From Glaciecola sp048820975 (GTDB lineage Bacteria > Pseudomonadota > Gammaproteobacteria > Enterobacterales > Alteromonadaceae): a stretch of DNA of 64,000 bases. The notes under the pieces were generated by a model, which was not told the DNA's origin, made no database searches, and was given only the letters and a program-made list of their open reading frames with translations. The first letter of the stretch is position 1. Each line of letters begins with the position of its first letter. A program made the position numbers and the translations under genes. Positions 26,440-35,507 of the stretch are shown here, in pieces. The stretch is taken from assembly GCF_048820975.1 (NCBI RefSeq), contig NZ_JBMEUF010000001.1:1178001-1242000 (forward strand). Direction: 5' to 3'.

Positions 26440-27438
26440 TTACAGTTTCTGTTTATCTAATGCAATTAACTCTTCTACGCTTAAAAAATGAGGATTGGTG
26501 CCTGAATGATACTCAAACTTATCGGTTACCACCTGGCCTTTTTCACCTAATCTATTTACGTTATATTCCAGTTTACCTTCAAAAAATACTATGGCAGGGG
26601 TAATCACAAAGTGGTCCTCAAATTCAATGCTATGGTGCGCCATTTCCTCGGGTACCATTACTTCATGTAATTTTTCGCCAGGACGAATACCAATCAACTC
26701 ATAATCTTTTTTGCCGCTCATTGCCTCCACCAGATCGAGTATTCGAATGGAAGGTATTTTAGGAATAAAGATTTCACCGCCTTGCATGCGAGCAAAGTTC
26801 TTTATGACAAACATAACACCTTCATCAAGAGTAATCCAAAAGCGGGTCATTTCTTCATGGGTTACTGGTAACTTTTTAATTCCTTCAGCCAGCAACTTTC
26901 GATAGTAAGGCACTACGGAACCTCGTGAACCGACTACATTTCCATAGCGTACTACGGCAAAACGCGGGCCATCCGCACCGGCTATGTTATTGGCTGCAAC
27001 AAATAGTTTATCTGAAGCAAGCTTGGTTGCTCCGTAAAGATTAACAGGGTTTGCGGCCTTGTCAGTTGATAAGGCAATCACCTTATTCACACCATTGGCA
27101 ATGCACGCATCAATTACATTTTGCGCACCATTTATATTCGTTTTAATGCATTCGTTGGGGTTATATTCAGCTGCAGGCACTTGTTTTAGCGCTGCCGCAT
27201 GAATAACAAAATCCACGTTTTTAGTGGCAGTAAGTAACCTTTCTTTGTCTCGAACATCGCCAATAAAGTAGCGCATAGCTTTGTGATTAAATTCTTGCTG
27301 CATCTCAAACTGTTTAAGTTCATCGCGCGAAAACACAATTAGTCTGGCTGGGGTATGATTGTCTAATATGTAGCGAATAAAACGCTTTCCAAATGAACCC
27401 GTACCGCCTGTAATTAAAATATGCTTATTATCAAACAA
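26440..27438 (-). CDS. pseB: PseB, UDP-GlcNAc 4,6-dehydratase (5-inverting)
   Basis: A 332-residue short-chain dehydrogenase-type protein. The NADP-binding GGTGSFGKRFIR is near residues 11-22, STDK at 124-127, and YGATK with Tyr135/Lys139. This matches PseB/FlaA1, the soluble inverting dehydratase that begins pseudaminic acid synthesis. Complete. Flagellin glycosylation by pseudaminic acid is the likely role, given the flagellin and Maf neighbours. Confidence 0.93.
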   Translation of the reverse strand: MFDNKHILITGGTGSFGKRFIRYILDNHTPARLIVFSRDELKQFEMQQEFNHKAMRYFIGDVRDKERLLTATKNVDFVIHAAALKQVPAAEYNPNECIKTNINGAQNVIDACIANGVNKVIALSTDKAANPVNLYGATKLASDKLFVAANNIAGADGPRFAVVRYGNVVGSRGSVVPYYRKLLAEGIKKLPVTHEEMTRFWITLDEGVMFVIKNFARMQGGEIFIPKIPSIRILDLVEAMSGKKDYELIGIRPGEKLHEVMVPEEMAHHSIEFEDHFVITPAIVFFEGKLEYNVNRLGEKGQVVTDKFEYHSGTNPHFLSVEELIALDKQKL

Positions 27439-27505
27439 AATAGTTGCTCCTTATGAACGACAAGTATGCCTTGAATATGCCATTTTAATTGTATTACTGG
27501 CTATT

Positions 27506-30500
27506 TCAGGGGATATGCCAAACACCTAACAGTTCGAATGAAAGCGGATTACGGTTCACTTTAATGCCACAATTGCGCAAGGCATCTGAGGTATTAATAC
27601 TCGTTATATGTTTGCGAGGTACAGCTGCGTAGCGCTGAAACATATAGTGAGTTTGCATCTGTAGTGTAGGAAAAAAATTCTTCTCTATACTAGTAAGCGA
27701 TACCGATTCAAATTCGTTATCGACAAAAAGTGTCGATTTTTCGTCACTGGGTGTTTGATTTACGTTATTTTCTAATGCTTTAGCATTTATCAAGCCAGTT
27801 TTACTGAATCGTGGTTTACATAAGATTTCTTTGAACATACTCAAATCTTGCGAACGCGCCCAGAGGGTATGGAAATATTCATCAATTAGATAGTAAGGTT
27901 CTCTTCCTTGTTTTTGCGCTTCATTTAAATTTTCTTCTACTGCTATATTGGGGCTATAAATAATGCAAACATCATCGAAAATTGGCGCTTGCTTAATTAG
28001 ATTGAGTAAGGCGTAGCTATGAACAATCAAACCCAGTTTATTAGTATCAACTTCACTACATTTGTTGAGTAAGTCATGCGCAAAATCAAGGTCATTTTCG
28101 TGCATAATCATTATTAAATTAATAGCTGCCGGCCGGCGTATTTCTCCAACTTCAAATTGAATTTTGGATTGGCAGAGCTTGGCTAATGCTGCGAATTTAT
28201 TTGTTGTGGATGCGTCGCTGAAAATTAAAAACAATGGCTCATGGTTTTGCAACAATAATTGTTCACGGCGATCGCCAAAAGAATCAGACCTATCAACAAC
28301 GCTAAATTGAAAAGCTAATAATGATAAGGAATCTGACAAGCTCTCTAACCAAAACTGCCTGATATTATTGGCCGCTAGAACACCCGCTTGTTCATCATTC
28401 TGTAAAATGGCTTTACTCATTGCTGCACAAGCGTAATTAACGGTAGCAAAATAATAATAGAAGAATAAAGAGCCACCTTTTGATTGCGAACTAAAGGTAG
28501 CCTCTCGCATTTTTTGAATTAATTCATCAACACATGCTTTACGATTAAATGGCGTTTGGCACAGCAAAATAAGTTCTTGTACTTGTTCTATTAGCAAGTC
28601 ATAACTGTATGAATGCGTTAACATACTAAATACATCAGAACTGAGCGTCATGAAACAATTTGTTAATGCGCCAAGGGTGCGTCGTTTATTTTCGGCAGAA
28701 CTAAGTACCAATATATTTTCTTTATCTAGTGGAATGGTTTTATTAATGAACACCCCATTTGATAAATTAAAGCATTCGCTTTTATGCTCGCTAATAGCCT
28801 CTTCCATAATCATGCGAGAAATATTAAATTCAGTTTTAGTAAACACCCAAGCTCGTTTATTACCTTTAGCTCTCAGCTCGGCTTGATGTCTTCCCTTATA
28901 ATTGTATATTTGCTTACCATTTTCATAATAACCTGATGCTTGGCTATGATGTTTCTCTTGGTCAGCAAAACCTAAATCTATACCTACAAAATACAGCTGT
29001 TCAAATCCTAAACTTAAGAAAAAACTGACTGCCATATTACTCACCGTGGGATACGCGAAAGCGAGGGTATGGAAGCTATTTTTGGGAAACATTGCCATCA
29101 TGGCTGAGCTTGAGGACTCACCTTGTTTAAATGATAAGAGTACATTGTTAAATAATGCGATTGTGTCGGGGTGCATGCCATTGACGCTAATGAGGGTAAT
29201 TTGCTTTAAGTATTCATAATCATTAATACGTGAAACCCAATCAAAATTAGCTCTATTTTGTTCCACTTCACCATGAAAATCAGGCACAATGCCATGGCGA
29301 TGAAGGGCTTGCAAAGCCGTACCACAACTTACAACAATTGCTTCATTCTTACATTCTTTTAGTTCTTCAATACAATCATCTAAAGATGGTCCGTTACCAA
29401 CAATAAATACAGGTAATTGCTTATCATTTTTTGATAAGTATTGAGCAGGATTATGCCTTAGTGCAGCTACATTATTGCCTAGCGCTTGCGCAGTATGGCT
29501 TAAACCATAAAGCACATGGTCAAAGTTTTCTCCCATTGAGAAGATGACTTGCAGCTGAGTTCTGACTTCATGCAATACTTGTTGCAACATAGGATTGTTG
29601 TAGCATTGAAGTAAATATGTTTCGTTTAATAAATGTGGACCTAAAGCAAGAAATTGGGACATTAAATCTTTGAACAAGACCGAACTCGCTTCGCCAATAT
29701 TAATGTAAAGTTTATGCCCTTCGCTTTCAATCTTTTCAAAAATGGGCGCCCAATCAATAGCGTACAAAGCTGCATAGAAAAAATCTGGATTGGGCTCACA
29801 AATTATAAGGTGTTGTATATCCTTTTGCTCATATAAAGAATGTAAGGTATAGGCTTGGCCTACTCCAAATATGAGTAAAGCTTTAACCGTGTTGGGCAAC
29901 TCTCCTTTTTGCTTAGTAACTTTGTTAAGTTCAGTGTTGGCTTTATTAATGAAAGTGTTATGAACATAGTGCTTTAGCTTATTTCCTGAGTAACCAAACG
30001 CTAAACCATCTATGTTGGGATGCTCAGAAAAATTATTGGCCATTAAGGCCCCTTCGTTTTGCGGGTCATTATTTGACAAAAACGAACTGTGAAAGCGATT
30101 ATAAAGGTTGATGCCCCCTAAATCTGCGTGTTTGATAACTTCCCAATAGCTTGGCGTATAATCTTTAAATACCTGATAAAGATCAGGGAAATATTGCTTA
30201 AAAAGCGCCAAATTTCCTTGAAATAGCTTATCTTTGCTGCTAACTACATGCCATTTTTCAAGCGCAATCGATGTTAAAAAATTAAGCTGCTGATCATTAT
30301 AATGAGAGGCGCTTGTATCAATTTCCGCTACTGCAGGTGACCATTGCCCAGCACGGACTTTTCGAATGAGGCTATTAGATCTATGGTTCTTTTCGTGTTG
30401 GTAAAATAAAACACGCTTGGCGTCAGTGTGTTGGCTCAGTTCTTTGACATCATCAAATACACTGCCTGCTTGCGGGCCTAGCTGCAAAAACAATTGAAGT

Positions 30501-31081
30501 TGCGCTTTGTTGGCGTCCTCTAAAAAGCCTGCCCAATTAAATAAACTCAAAGAAACCCTGAAAATTTCTAAGTTTGGTTCATAAATAACGAGTCTTTTAG
30601 GTTTTAGCTTGTTAAGCAGTAAGGGGATATGGCTACCTTTTCCTAGACCTAAAATACATAAAGTATCAATAGCACTCTGGCCAACACAGTCATGCAAGTC
30701 TTCAGCGTATTGCTTAATCGCTTCAAATGCATTACTTAGAAGTGGGCTGGGTCGATGTTGATCATTTTGCTGGAGGCTAAGTAAAGCGCTTGATAGTTGC
30801 CAAGCATCTACTTGGGTTTGAATATGCTGATCAACACCTATGGGGTAAAAGCTAGCACCCGAATGAATATTGACCATATTAGATTGTTTATATTTGTCTA
30901 TAAACAAGCTAATGGATTGACTCGGTAATTCATTAATTGTTTGCGCAACATTAGGAATAAATCGCTTAAATGCCGCGATATTCGCCTGTTCGCTAGCGCT
31001 TATTTGCTGAGCAAACGCGCCCTCATTTTGACTCTGAATATCTTCATCAGAATCAAGGTGTAGCCTGATATCATTTAGCAT
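27506..31081 (-). CDS. Maf-type motility accessory factor / putative flagellin glycosyltransferase, long form
   Basis: A 1191-residue protein. The central MptE-like/DUF115 domain begins near residue 555, with VFIVGNGPSLDD (558-569), SCGTAL (585-590) and PDFHGEVEQ (600-608). This is the hallmark of Maf proteins, which transfer pseudaminic or legionaminic acid to flagellin Ser/Thr. The N-terminal part contains two similar Rossmann-like units, one with GLGKGS (145-150) and YEPN (167-170), the other with GVGQA (406-410) and CEPN (428-431), about 261 residues apart. A C-terminal region of about 400 residues is not recognised. It is much longer than a typical Maf of about 600-700 residues. It is encoded between fliT and pseB. 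Confidence 0.85.
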   Translation of the reverse strand: MLNDIRLHLDSDEDIQSQNEGAFAQQISASEQANIAAFKRFIPNVAQTINELPSQSISLFIDKYKQSNMVNIHSGASFYPIGVDQHIQTQVDAWQLSSALLSLQQNDQHRPSPLLSNAFEAIKQYAEDLHDCVGQSAIDTLCILGLGKGSHIPLLLNKLKPKRLVIYEPNLEIFRVSLSLFNWAGFLEDANKAQLQLFLQLGPQAGSVFDDVKELSQHTDAKRVLFYQHEKNHRSNSLIRKVRAGQWSPAVAEIDTSASHYNDQQLNFLTSIALEKWHVVSSKDKLFQGNLALFKQYFPDLYQVFKDYTPSYWEVIKHADLGGINLYNRFHSSFLSNNDPQNEGALMANNFSEHPNIDGLAFGYSGNKLKHYVHNTFINKANTELNKVTKQKGELPNTVKALLIFGVGQAYTLHSLYEQKDIQHLIICEPNPDFFYAALYAIDWAPIFEKIESEGHKLYINIGEASSVLFKDLMSQFLALGPHLLNETYLLQCYNNPMLQQVLHEVRTQLQVIFSMGENFDHVLYGLSHTAQALGNNVAALRHNPAQYLSKNDKQLPVFIVGNGPSLDDCIEELKECKNEAIVVSCGTALQALHRHGIVPDFHGEVEQNRANFDWVSRINDYEYLKQITLISVNGMHPDTIALFNNVLLSFKQGESSSSAMMAMFPKNSFHTLAFAYPTVSNMAVSFFLSLGFEQLYFVGIDLGFADQEKHHSQASGYYENGKQIYNYKGRHQAELRAKGNKRAWVFTKTEFNISRMIMEEAISEHKSECFNLSNGVFINKTIPLDKENILVLSSAENKRRTLGALTNCFMTLSSDVFSMLTHSYSYDLLIEQVQELILLCQTPFNRKACVDELIQKMREATFSSQSKGGSLFFYYYFATVNYACAAMSKAILQNDEQAGVLAANNIRQFWLESLSDSLSLLAFQFSVVDRSDSFGDRREQLLLQNHEPLFLIFSDASTTNKFAALAKLCQSKIQFEVGEIRRPAAINLIMIMHENDLDFAHDLLNKCSEVDTNKLGLIVHSYALLNLIKQAPIFDDVCIIYSPNIAVEENLNEAQKQGREPYYLIDEYFHTLWARSQDLSMFKEILCKPRFSKTGLINAKALENNVNQTPSDEKSTLFVDNEFESVSLTSIEKNFFPTLQMQTHYMFQRYAAVPRKHITSINTSDALRNCGIKVNRNPLSFELLGVWHIP

Positions 31082-31084
31082 ATT

Positions 31085-31396
31085 TTATACTTGGTGGTAT
31101 TTTTTAATCGCTTTAGATGATTTACTGGCTTGCCCTAACAAACTTCTTACAGTAGCTTGCCTAGCTTCCACTAAGCTTGTAATTATGTCGTTTGTTTTTA
31201 ATTCGCTAGCAGCAAAACACCTTCTATGTTGTTCGTCTAAGGTGTTAAGCAAAGATTCTACCAAGTTGGCGCGTTCGCCTATTAATTTTTCTAAAGCCGC
31301 ATCACTGCTGTAGTCTTGTGACAGTATTTCGCTAAGCTGCTGGTTAAATTCCATCAATTCAGGCGGTGTATATGCATGGTTAAAACTATGTATCAT
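31085..31396 (-). CDS. fliT: FliT-like flagellar chaperone
   Basis: A 103-residue alpha-helical protein (MEFNQQLSEILSQDYSSDAALEKLIGERANLVESLL...), four bases upstream of the Maf gene and ten bases after fliS. The position after fliD-fliS matches flaI of Vibrio, a FliT-type chaperone for the FliD cap. Sequence similarity in this family is weak. The call therefore rests on size, helical character and gene order. Confidence 0.65.
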   Translation of the reverse strand: MIHSFNHAYTPPELMEFNQQLSEILSQDYSSDAALEKLIGERANLVESLLNTLDEQHRRCFAASELKTNDIITSLVEARQATVRSLLGQASKSSKAIKKYHQV

Positions 31397-31405
31397 ATGT
31401 TGTAA

Positions 31406-31828
31406 TTAACCGTGAGCTACTTGGGAAGCACTGTAAGCCTCTTGCTTGGCTTGTTCGGGTATTGCAGCCCAAGCGTCTTTCAATGGCATAAATAATCGCG
31501 TTACCTCATCAATATGCTCAATACCGTTTTCAGTGTTGATGCTGGTCAGTTTCTCAATGATATAATTATACAAATTAGCCATATTTTCAGAAAAATCACC
31601 CTCTACATTCATATCAAGGGTGTCACGTAGGTTCAAAAATATGGCAGTTGCTTTAGATAAATTGTCTGAACGTCCCTTAAGATCATCTCGGCTAATGCAG
31701 CCCTTTGCATAAGCCAATCTATCTAAGGCGCCTTGCATTAACATTAAGGTTAAGCGATGGGGATCAGCATTTGCAATATCTTGCTTCAAACTGCCCTTTT
31801 TATAAGCGTTAATTGCTTTTAATGACAT
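31406..31828 (-). CDS. fliS: FliS, flagellin export chaperone
   Basis: A 140-residue helical protein with FliS motifs: INAYKKGSLKQDIANADPHRLTLMLMQGALDRLAYAKGCI and LNLRDTLDMNVEGDFSENMANLYNYII. It binds the C-terminus of flagellin in the cytoplasm and delivers it to FlhA. It lies directly after fliD in the same direction. Confidence 0.95.
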   Translation of the reverse strand: MSLKAINAYKKGSLKQDIANADPHRLTLMLMQGALDRLAYAKGCISRDDLKGRSDNLSKATAIFLNLRDTLDMNVEGDFSENMANLYNYIIEKLTSINTENGIEHIDEVTRLFMPLKDAWAAIPEQAKQEAYSASQVAHG

Positions 31829-31849
31829 TTTATATTCCTTAAATTCTGG

Positions 31850-33304
31850 TTAACCTATCATGGCGAAGAGAGCTGAACTCGATTGGTTTAATCTAGCAAC
31901 CGTTGAGTCTAAGCTGATATATCTATCACGCAGAGTTTGCTCGTAAGAAATCATACGAATTTCAAAATTTTCTCGGTCAGTGGAAAGTGAATTTACTTGA
32001 TCATCCAAGCTATCTTCACGAGTACTTAATACGCCTTTTGATTTTGTGTACTGCTCAGTAAATTCAAGCAGCTTTGACACAATACCGTTTTCGGAATTAA
32101 ACAAGGTATCAATGTCGTCAAAGTTATCTTCTAGCGCAGCGTCTAATCGGCTAGTACCGGTACCTAAACCATAATCACTCGTGCCAATTTCTAATTCTCC
32201 ATCGCTTGTTAGCTCAATACCCAGAGCAAACAAGCTTCCTAGTGATGAGTCACTTACCGTACTACTTAAAATACTTGCCAAACCCGATTGGAAACCTCGA
32301 ATCATTGAGTCACCGGCTAACGCGCCATCATTTTCAAGTTCCGAAGAACCATAACCACTCAAACTATCAAGTTCTTCACGTAGCTCGTTAAATTTATCGA
32401 CAAACTCATTAATTTTTTCTTTGAGATTTTCTTCATCAAAACCGATGGTTAAGCGTGAAGCAATTGGGTCACCGTTAGTATCGGTTTCTGATAATTCATT
32501 AACGTCAAATCTGACGCTTTGAATAGTTTCATCAAATTTGTTTGAATCACTTTGTACTTCAATACCATCAACAGAAGCAATGGCATTTTTGGCTATGTTT
32601 TTCTCTTCAATACTTAAATTACTTGCCGCCCCGGTAGACGTTTCAGTTGTTAGCCTTGCCAATTCTGGTGCATCATTCGTGTTAACTATTTGCAAGTCGT
32701 TGCCAGCGCCGGTAACGTCTGAAGTGAACACCAATTTAGCGCCCCCCTCATCGGTACCAGTATTGATAATATTTGCTTTAACACCAAAATTATCATCACT
32801 GTTATTTATAGCCTCGCGCAACTCAGCTAGCGTCATACCGGCTTCAACAGTAATGGAAAATTCATCACCAGTGTTGTCAATTTTAAAAGTTAAATCTGCG
32901 GTACCTGAAGCAAGCACTTCGTCGTTTCGGTCGGTGAAACCGCCATCTGCCGCACTTGCGGTTTCAATACGTGAACCACTGGCAAGTTGCGTGACTGCAA
33001 TATTATAAGTACCAGGTAAGGCCGCATCGGTGGGTGTTGCCGACAATACATCGTTATCTTCTGAAGGGTTAACAATAGTTGGTTCACGTGAGCTTAAATC
33101 ACCTTCTTGTTGAAGGTCTTCTAAAATTTCCTCAAACTCACTAATTTTAGATTTAACTTGGCCAATTGCAGAAATTTCTGAATTGATGGTTTCATCACGC
33201 TCATCCAATCGGGCAGCTTTTGGTGCGCGCTCTGCTTCTAATAGCCCTTGAACCAAAGACTCTAAGTCTAATCCAGAACCTACACCTAACGATTGAATAC
33301 TCAT
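31850..33304 (-). CDS. fliD: FliD, filament cap protein
   Basis: A 484-residue protein. The N-terminus SIQSLGVGSGLDLESLVQGLLEAERAP is the FliD_N signature. The middle is Thr/Ser/Asp-rich, and the C-terminal region (from about 410) is a coiled coil ending VARLNQSSSALFAMIG. FliD caps the growing filament and folds flagellin monomers. Cysteines appear to be absent, as usual for exported filament parts. It lies 13 bases after flaG. Confidence 0.95.
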   Translation of the reverse strand: MSIQSLGVGSGLDLESLVQGLLEAERAPKAARLDERDETINSEISAIGQVKSKISEFEEILEDLQQEGDLSSREPTIVNPSEDNDVLSATPTDAALPGTYNIAVTQLASGSRIETASAADGGFTDRNDEVLASGTADLTFKIDNTGDEFSITVEAGMTLAELREAINNSDDNFGVKANIINTGTDEGGAKLVFTSDVTGAGNDLQIVNTNDAPELARLTTETSTGAASNLSIEEKNIAKNAIASVDGIEVQSDSNKFDETIQSVRFDVNELSETDTNGDPIASRLTIGFDEENLKEKINEFVDKFNELREELDSLSGYGSSELENDGALAGDSMIRGFQSGLASILSSTVSDSSLGSLFALGIELTSDGELEIGTSDYGLGTGTSRLDAALEDNFDDIDTLFNSENGIVSKLLEFTEQYTKSKGVLSTREDSLDDQVNSLSTDRENFEIRMISYEQTLRDRYISLDSTVARLNQSSSALFAMIG

Positions 33305-33317
33305 AAATTACCTCATA

Positions 33318-33824
33318 TTAAGCCTGCCTATCTATTACCAACCCACGAACGGATTGTGATTCAGACTCTAATTCTCTAATACGTGCTGCAAATTCTTGCA
33401 TTTCCTCGGAAGGAATTTGCCGTATAACGTTGCCGCTTTGTTTATCTGACACTGTTACAACGGGCTGCTGGCTGTCTTCATTCATGCTAAATGAAAGTTT
33501 TGTGCCATTTGTTTGCAAAAATTCACTAATGTTGTTTAACGATTCTGAAAAACTAACATTTTCCTCTCTCGATAAGGTATCGGCTGATTTTTGATTAGCT
33601 TTAAGCTTTTTGTCTTGATCAGACTGCTGTTGCTCAGAGAGTTGCAGAGGTGCTTTTTCAGCATTTTTAACCTGCTGATTTACTGCGGCATTTTCGCTTT
33701 TCGTATAATTACTCACGCCCGAAGACATGCCAACTACATTACTACTAGCGAAACTATTGTTTGTAAGCATGGAAGCAGATTCTTTAGCAATACCAAGGCT
33801 TACTTTAGTATTTATACTGTCCAT
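33318..33824 (-). CDS. flaG: FlaG family protein
   Basis: A 168-residue protein. The C-terminal 70 residues are the FlaG domain (LSFSMNEDSQQPVVTVSDKQSGNVIRQIPSEEMQEFAARI), and the N-terminal part is a Gln/Lys/Ser-rich linker. FlaG affects filament length in Vibrio and Pseudomonas. The frame is open to 33869, but the ATG ending at 33824 is chosen because it has GGAG nine bases upstream and begins MDSINTKVS. Its ribosome site lies just beyond the terminator-like structure of flagellin 1 (see that entry). Confidence 0.9.
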   Translation of the reverse strand: MDSINTKVSLGIAKESASMLTNNSFASSNVVGMSSGVSNYTKSENAAVNQQVKNAEKAPLQLSEQQQSDQDKKLKANQKSADTLSREENVSFSESLNNISEFLQTNGTKLSFSMNEDSQQPVVTVSDKQSGNVIRQIPSEEMQEFAARIRELESESQSVRGLVIDRQA

Positions 33825-33837
33825 AATGAGCTCCACT

Positions 33838-33881
33838 AAAAAAAAGGAGGAGCGGTTGCACCTAAACAACAGGTGAACCGC
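33838..33881 (-). terminator. terminator-like hairpin after flagellin 1, ahead of flaG
   Basis: GCGGTTG-CACCT pairs with AGGTG-AACCGC (33852-33881, one bulged base). On the minus strand it is followed by CTCCTCC and a run of eight T (33838-33845). The six- to seven-base gap between stem and U run makes it imperfect. It lies about 50 bases after the flagellin 1 stop. Confidence 0.55.
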
Positions 33882-33931
33882 CCGTTCAACGCAACTATTT
33901 ATTAGGAGATATATCCTAACTCGCTAGCAGA

Positions 33932-34768
33932 TTATCCTAGTAGCGACAATGCTGTTTGCGGTCGATTATTGGCTTGGCTTAGCACGGCAATCGAAGCTTG
34001 TTGTAAAATTTGGTTTCTAGTTAAATTAGCGGTTTCAGCCGCATAGTCGGTGTCAACAATGCGTGAACGTGCACTGGATAAATTTTCATGCACATTGCTT
34101 AAATTACGTATAGACGATTGAAATCTATTTTCCGCAGAGCCTAAATCAGCTCGAATTGACCCTATGGCCGACAACGCAGTATCAATAGTATCAACCGCCG
34201 TTGAAGCATTTGCAGCAGTGTCTACTGCCAGTGATGCTAGGCCTAAGCCTGTTGCACTAAATCCGTTAGTGTCAATACTGCCTGCAGACAAATTGATTGA
34301 TATATTTTGGCCACTGTTAGCCCCTACTAAAAATTTTGCTGAGTAACCGCCATCAAATAAGGCGACTCCGTTGTACTCGGTGTCAGTTGCAATACGAGAT
34401 ATTTCATTTTTTAAGGCTAGTACCTCAGAGTTCAGTGCCTCGCGGTCAGCATCAGAATTTATTCCATTTTGTGATTGTATCGCTAATTGGCGTATCCGTT
34501 GCAATGCGGTGGTGGTTTCGCCCAAGGCCCCTTCTGCTGTTTGTGTCAAAGAAATGGCATCATTGGCGTTTCTAACGGCTTGCGAAATACCATCAACTTG
34601 CGCAGTAAGGCGCTCAGAAATTTGTAGGCCGGCGGAATCATCAGCAGCAGAGTTAATGCGTAAGCCTGACGACAAACGTTCATAGGACTTATCTAAATCT
34701 GATGTAGAGTTAAATAATTGACGCTGTGCATTAAGCGCAGACACATTAGTATTTACATATATAGACAT
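33932..34768 (-). CDS. fliC: flagellin 1
   Basis: A 278-residue flagellin with the conserved D0/D1 ends: N-terminal YVNTNVSALNAQRQL and LSSGLRINSAADDSAGLQIS, C-terminal DTDYAAETANLTRNQILQQA ending ALSLLG. Only about 100 residues separate the two ends, so there is no large surface D2/D3 domain. Ser/Thr in the middle (SAGSIDTNGFSATG) are possible glycosylation sites for the Pse/Maf system. The ribosome site GGAGG is five to six bases before ATG. A sigma-28 promoter is about 160 bases upstream. Confidence 0.97.
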   Translation of the reverse strand: MSIYVNTNVSALNAQRQLFNSTSDLDKSYERLSSGLRINSAADDSAGLQISERLTAQVDGISQAVRNANDAISLTQTAEGALGETTTALQRIRQLAIQSQNGINSDADREALNSEVLALKNEISRIATDTEYNGVALFDGGYSAKFLVGANSGQNISINLSAGSIDTNGFSATGLGLASLAVDTAANASTAVDTIDTALSAIGSIRADLGSAENRFQSSIRNLSNVHENLSSARSRIVDTDYAAETANLTRNQILQQASIAVLSQANNRPQTALSLLG

Positions 34769-34925
34769 TCACTACCTCCATAAAAAACAAGAGTTTTGAG
34801 AGAGCCATCACGTAGGAGCTTCTCTTGCTTTTATGTATTTTCGCTGAAGCGGGTTCACTACGCCTGCTTTCAACTGCCTCAAATTTGGTTAGCAATCACT
34901 AATTGCATTACCCCTCAACTAAAGG

Positions 34926-34951
34926 TATCGGCGCTTTCTAAAATTCCTTTA
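34926..34951 (-). promoter_or_regulatory. sigma-28 (FliA) promoter of flagellin 1
   Basis: On the minus strand TAAA (34948-34951), a 15-base spacer and GCCGATA (34926-34932), matching the FliA consensus TAAA-N15-GCCGATAA. The predicted start gives a leader of about 150 bases before the flagellin ATG. Confidence 0.85.
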
Positions 34952-35227
34952 GATAAATATGAGAAAAAAATCAAAAACATCGAAAATCAAATTTAAGAAA
35001 TTGATTTTTATGAAAAATAAAATTCAACTTATTTTAATAATATGATTAAAACAGGCTCTTATTTAATGAATAAATAGCTAAATTTTTCCGGAGAATAGAT
35101 TTAATCCTAACAACTAGAATCATAATTTAAGAATTGTTGGCACAAAGAGTGCTTTAGATTTGAGCAACAACGACATGGATTTTGTAGCTATTGTGTCAAA
35201 GTTGAATTGTTTTTTGGTAGTAGATGG

Positions 35228-35258
35228 AAAAAAAGCTGGACCATAGGGCGGCCCAGCC
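35228..35258 (-). terminator. terminator downstream of flagellin 2
   Basis: GCTGGACC (35235-35242) pairs with GGCCCAGC (35250-35257) apart from one A-C mismatch. On the minus strand the stem is followed by seven T. It lies about 250 bases after the flagellin 2 stop, so the message has a long 3' untranslated region. Confidence 0.75.
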
Positions 35259-35507
35259 AAATTGCTCACGTTAGGAGTTGGAGCAAACTTTTTGTCGGCT
35301 TGCAGGATTGTAGAACATTGAAAGTACTGGCCTCTCAACCTACACTTCTATACTCTCAGTCTTGCTAGTCGACGTTTTACCTTTTGTTATATCTTTGAGA
35401 CTTTTGCCAAGCTGATGTTGATGCATCTTAGCGTGCATTTCCAGCTTTACCATCCTTAGTAAATAGGGCCTCTCAAAGCCTAACTATCCTTTTATATAAT
35501 TTTTAGC

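Larger units (their letters stand above)
34769..35507. other. 739-base flagellin 1-2 intergenic region
   Basis: No convincing gene. Reading from flagellin 1 outward it holds that gene's 5' leader and sigma-28 promoter, then a very AT-rich stretch (about 34950-35110). Beyond this are a plus-strand TGGCAC-AAAGA-GTGCT with sigma-54-like GG-N10-GC spacing (35138-35153) and the flagellin 2 terminator (35228-35258). The rest is the long 3' region of flagellin 2. A 72-codon minus-strand frame at 35120-35338 runs through the terminator and resembles no protein. Confidence 0.7.

Noticed and set aside
32538..33008. 156-codon plus-strand frame within fliD
   Set aside because: Antisense shadow of fliD; its composition mirrors the Thr/Ser/Asp-rich region of that gene.
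34952..35110. AT-rich stretch upstream of flagellin 1 as a possible origin, mobile-element scar or UP element
   Set aside because: No repeats, target duplications or DnaA-box clusters were seen; AT-rich intergenic DNA is ordinary here.
35120..35338. 72-codon minus-strand frame in the flagellin 1-2 intergenic region
   Set aside because: It runs through the flagellin 2 terminator stem and lacks any recognisable domain or good ribosome site.
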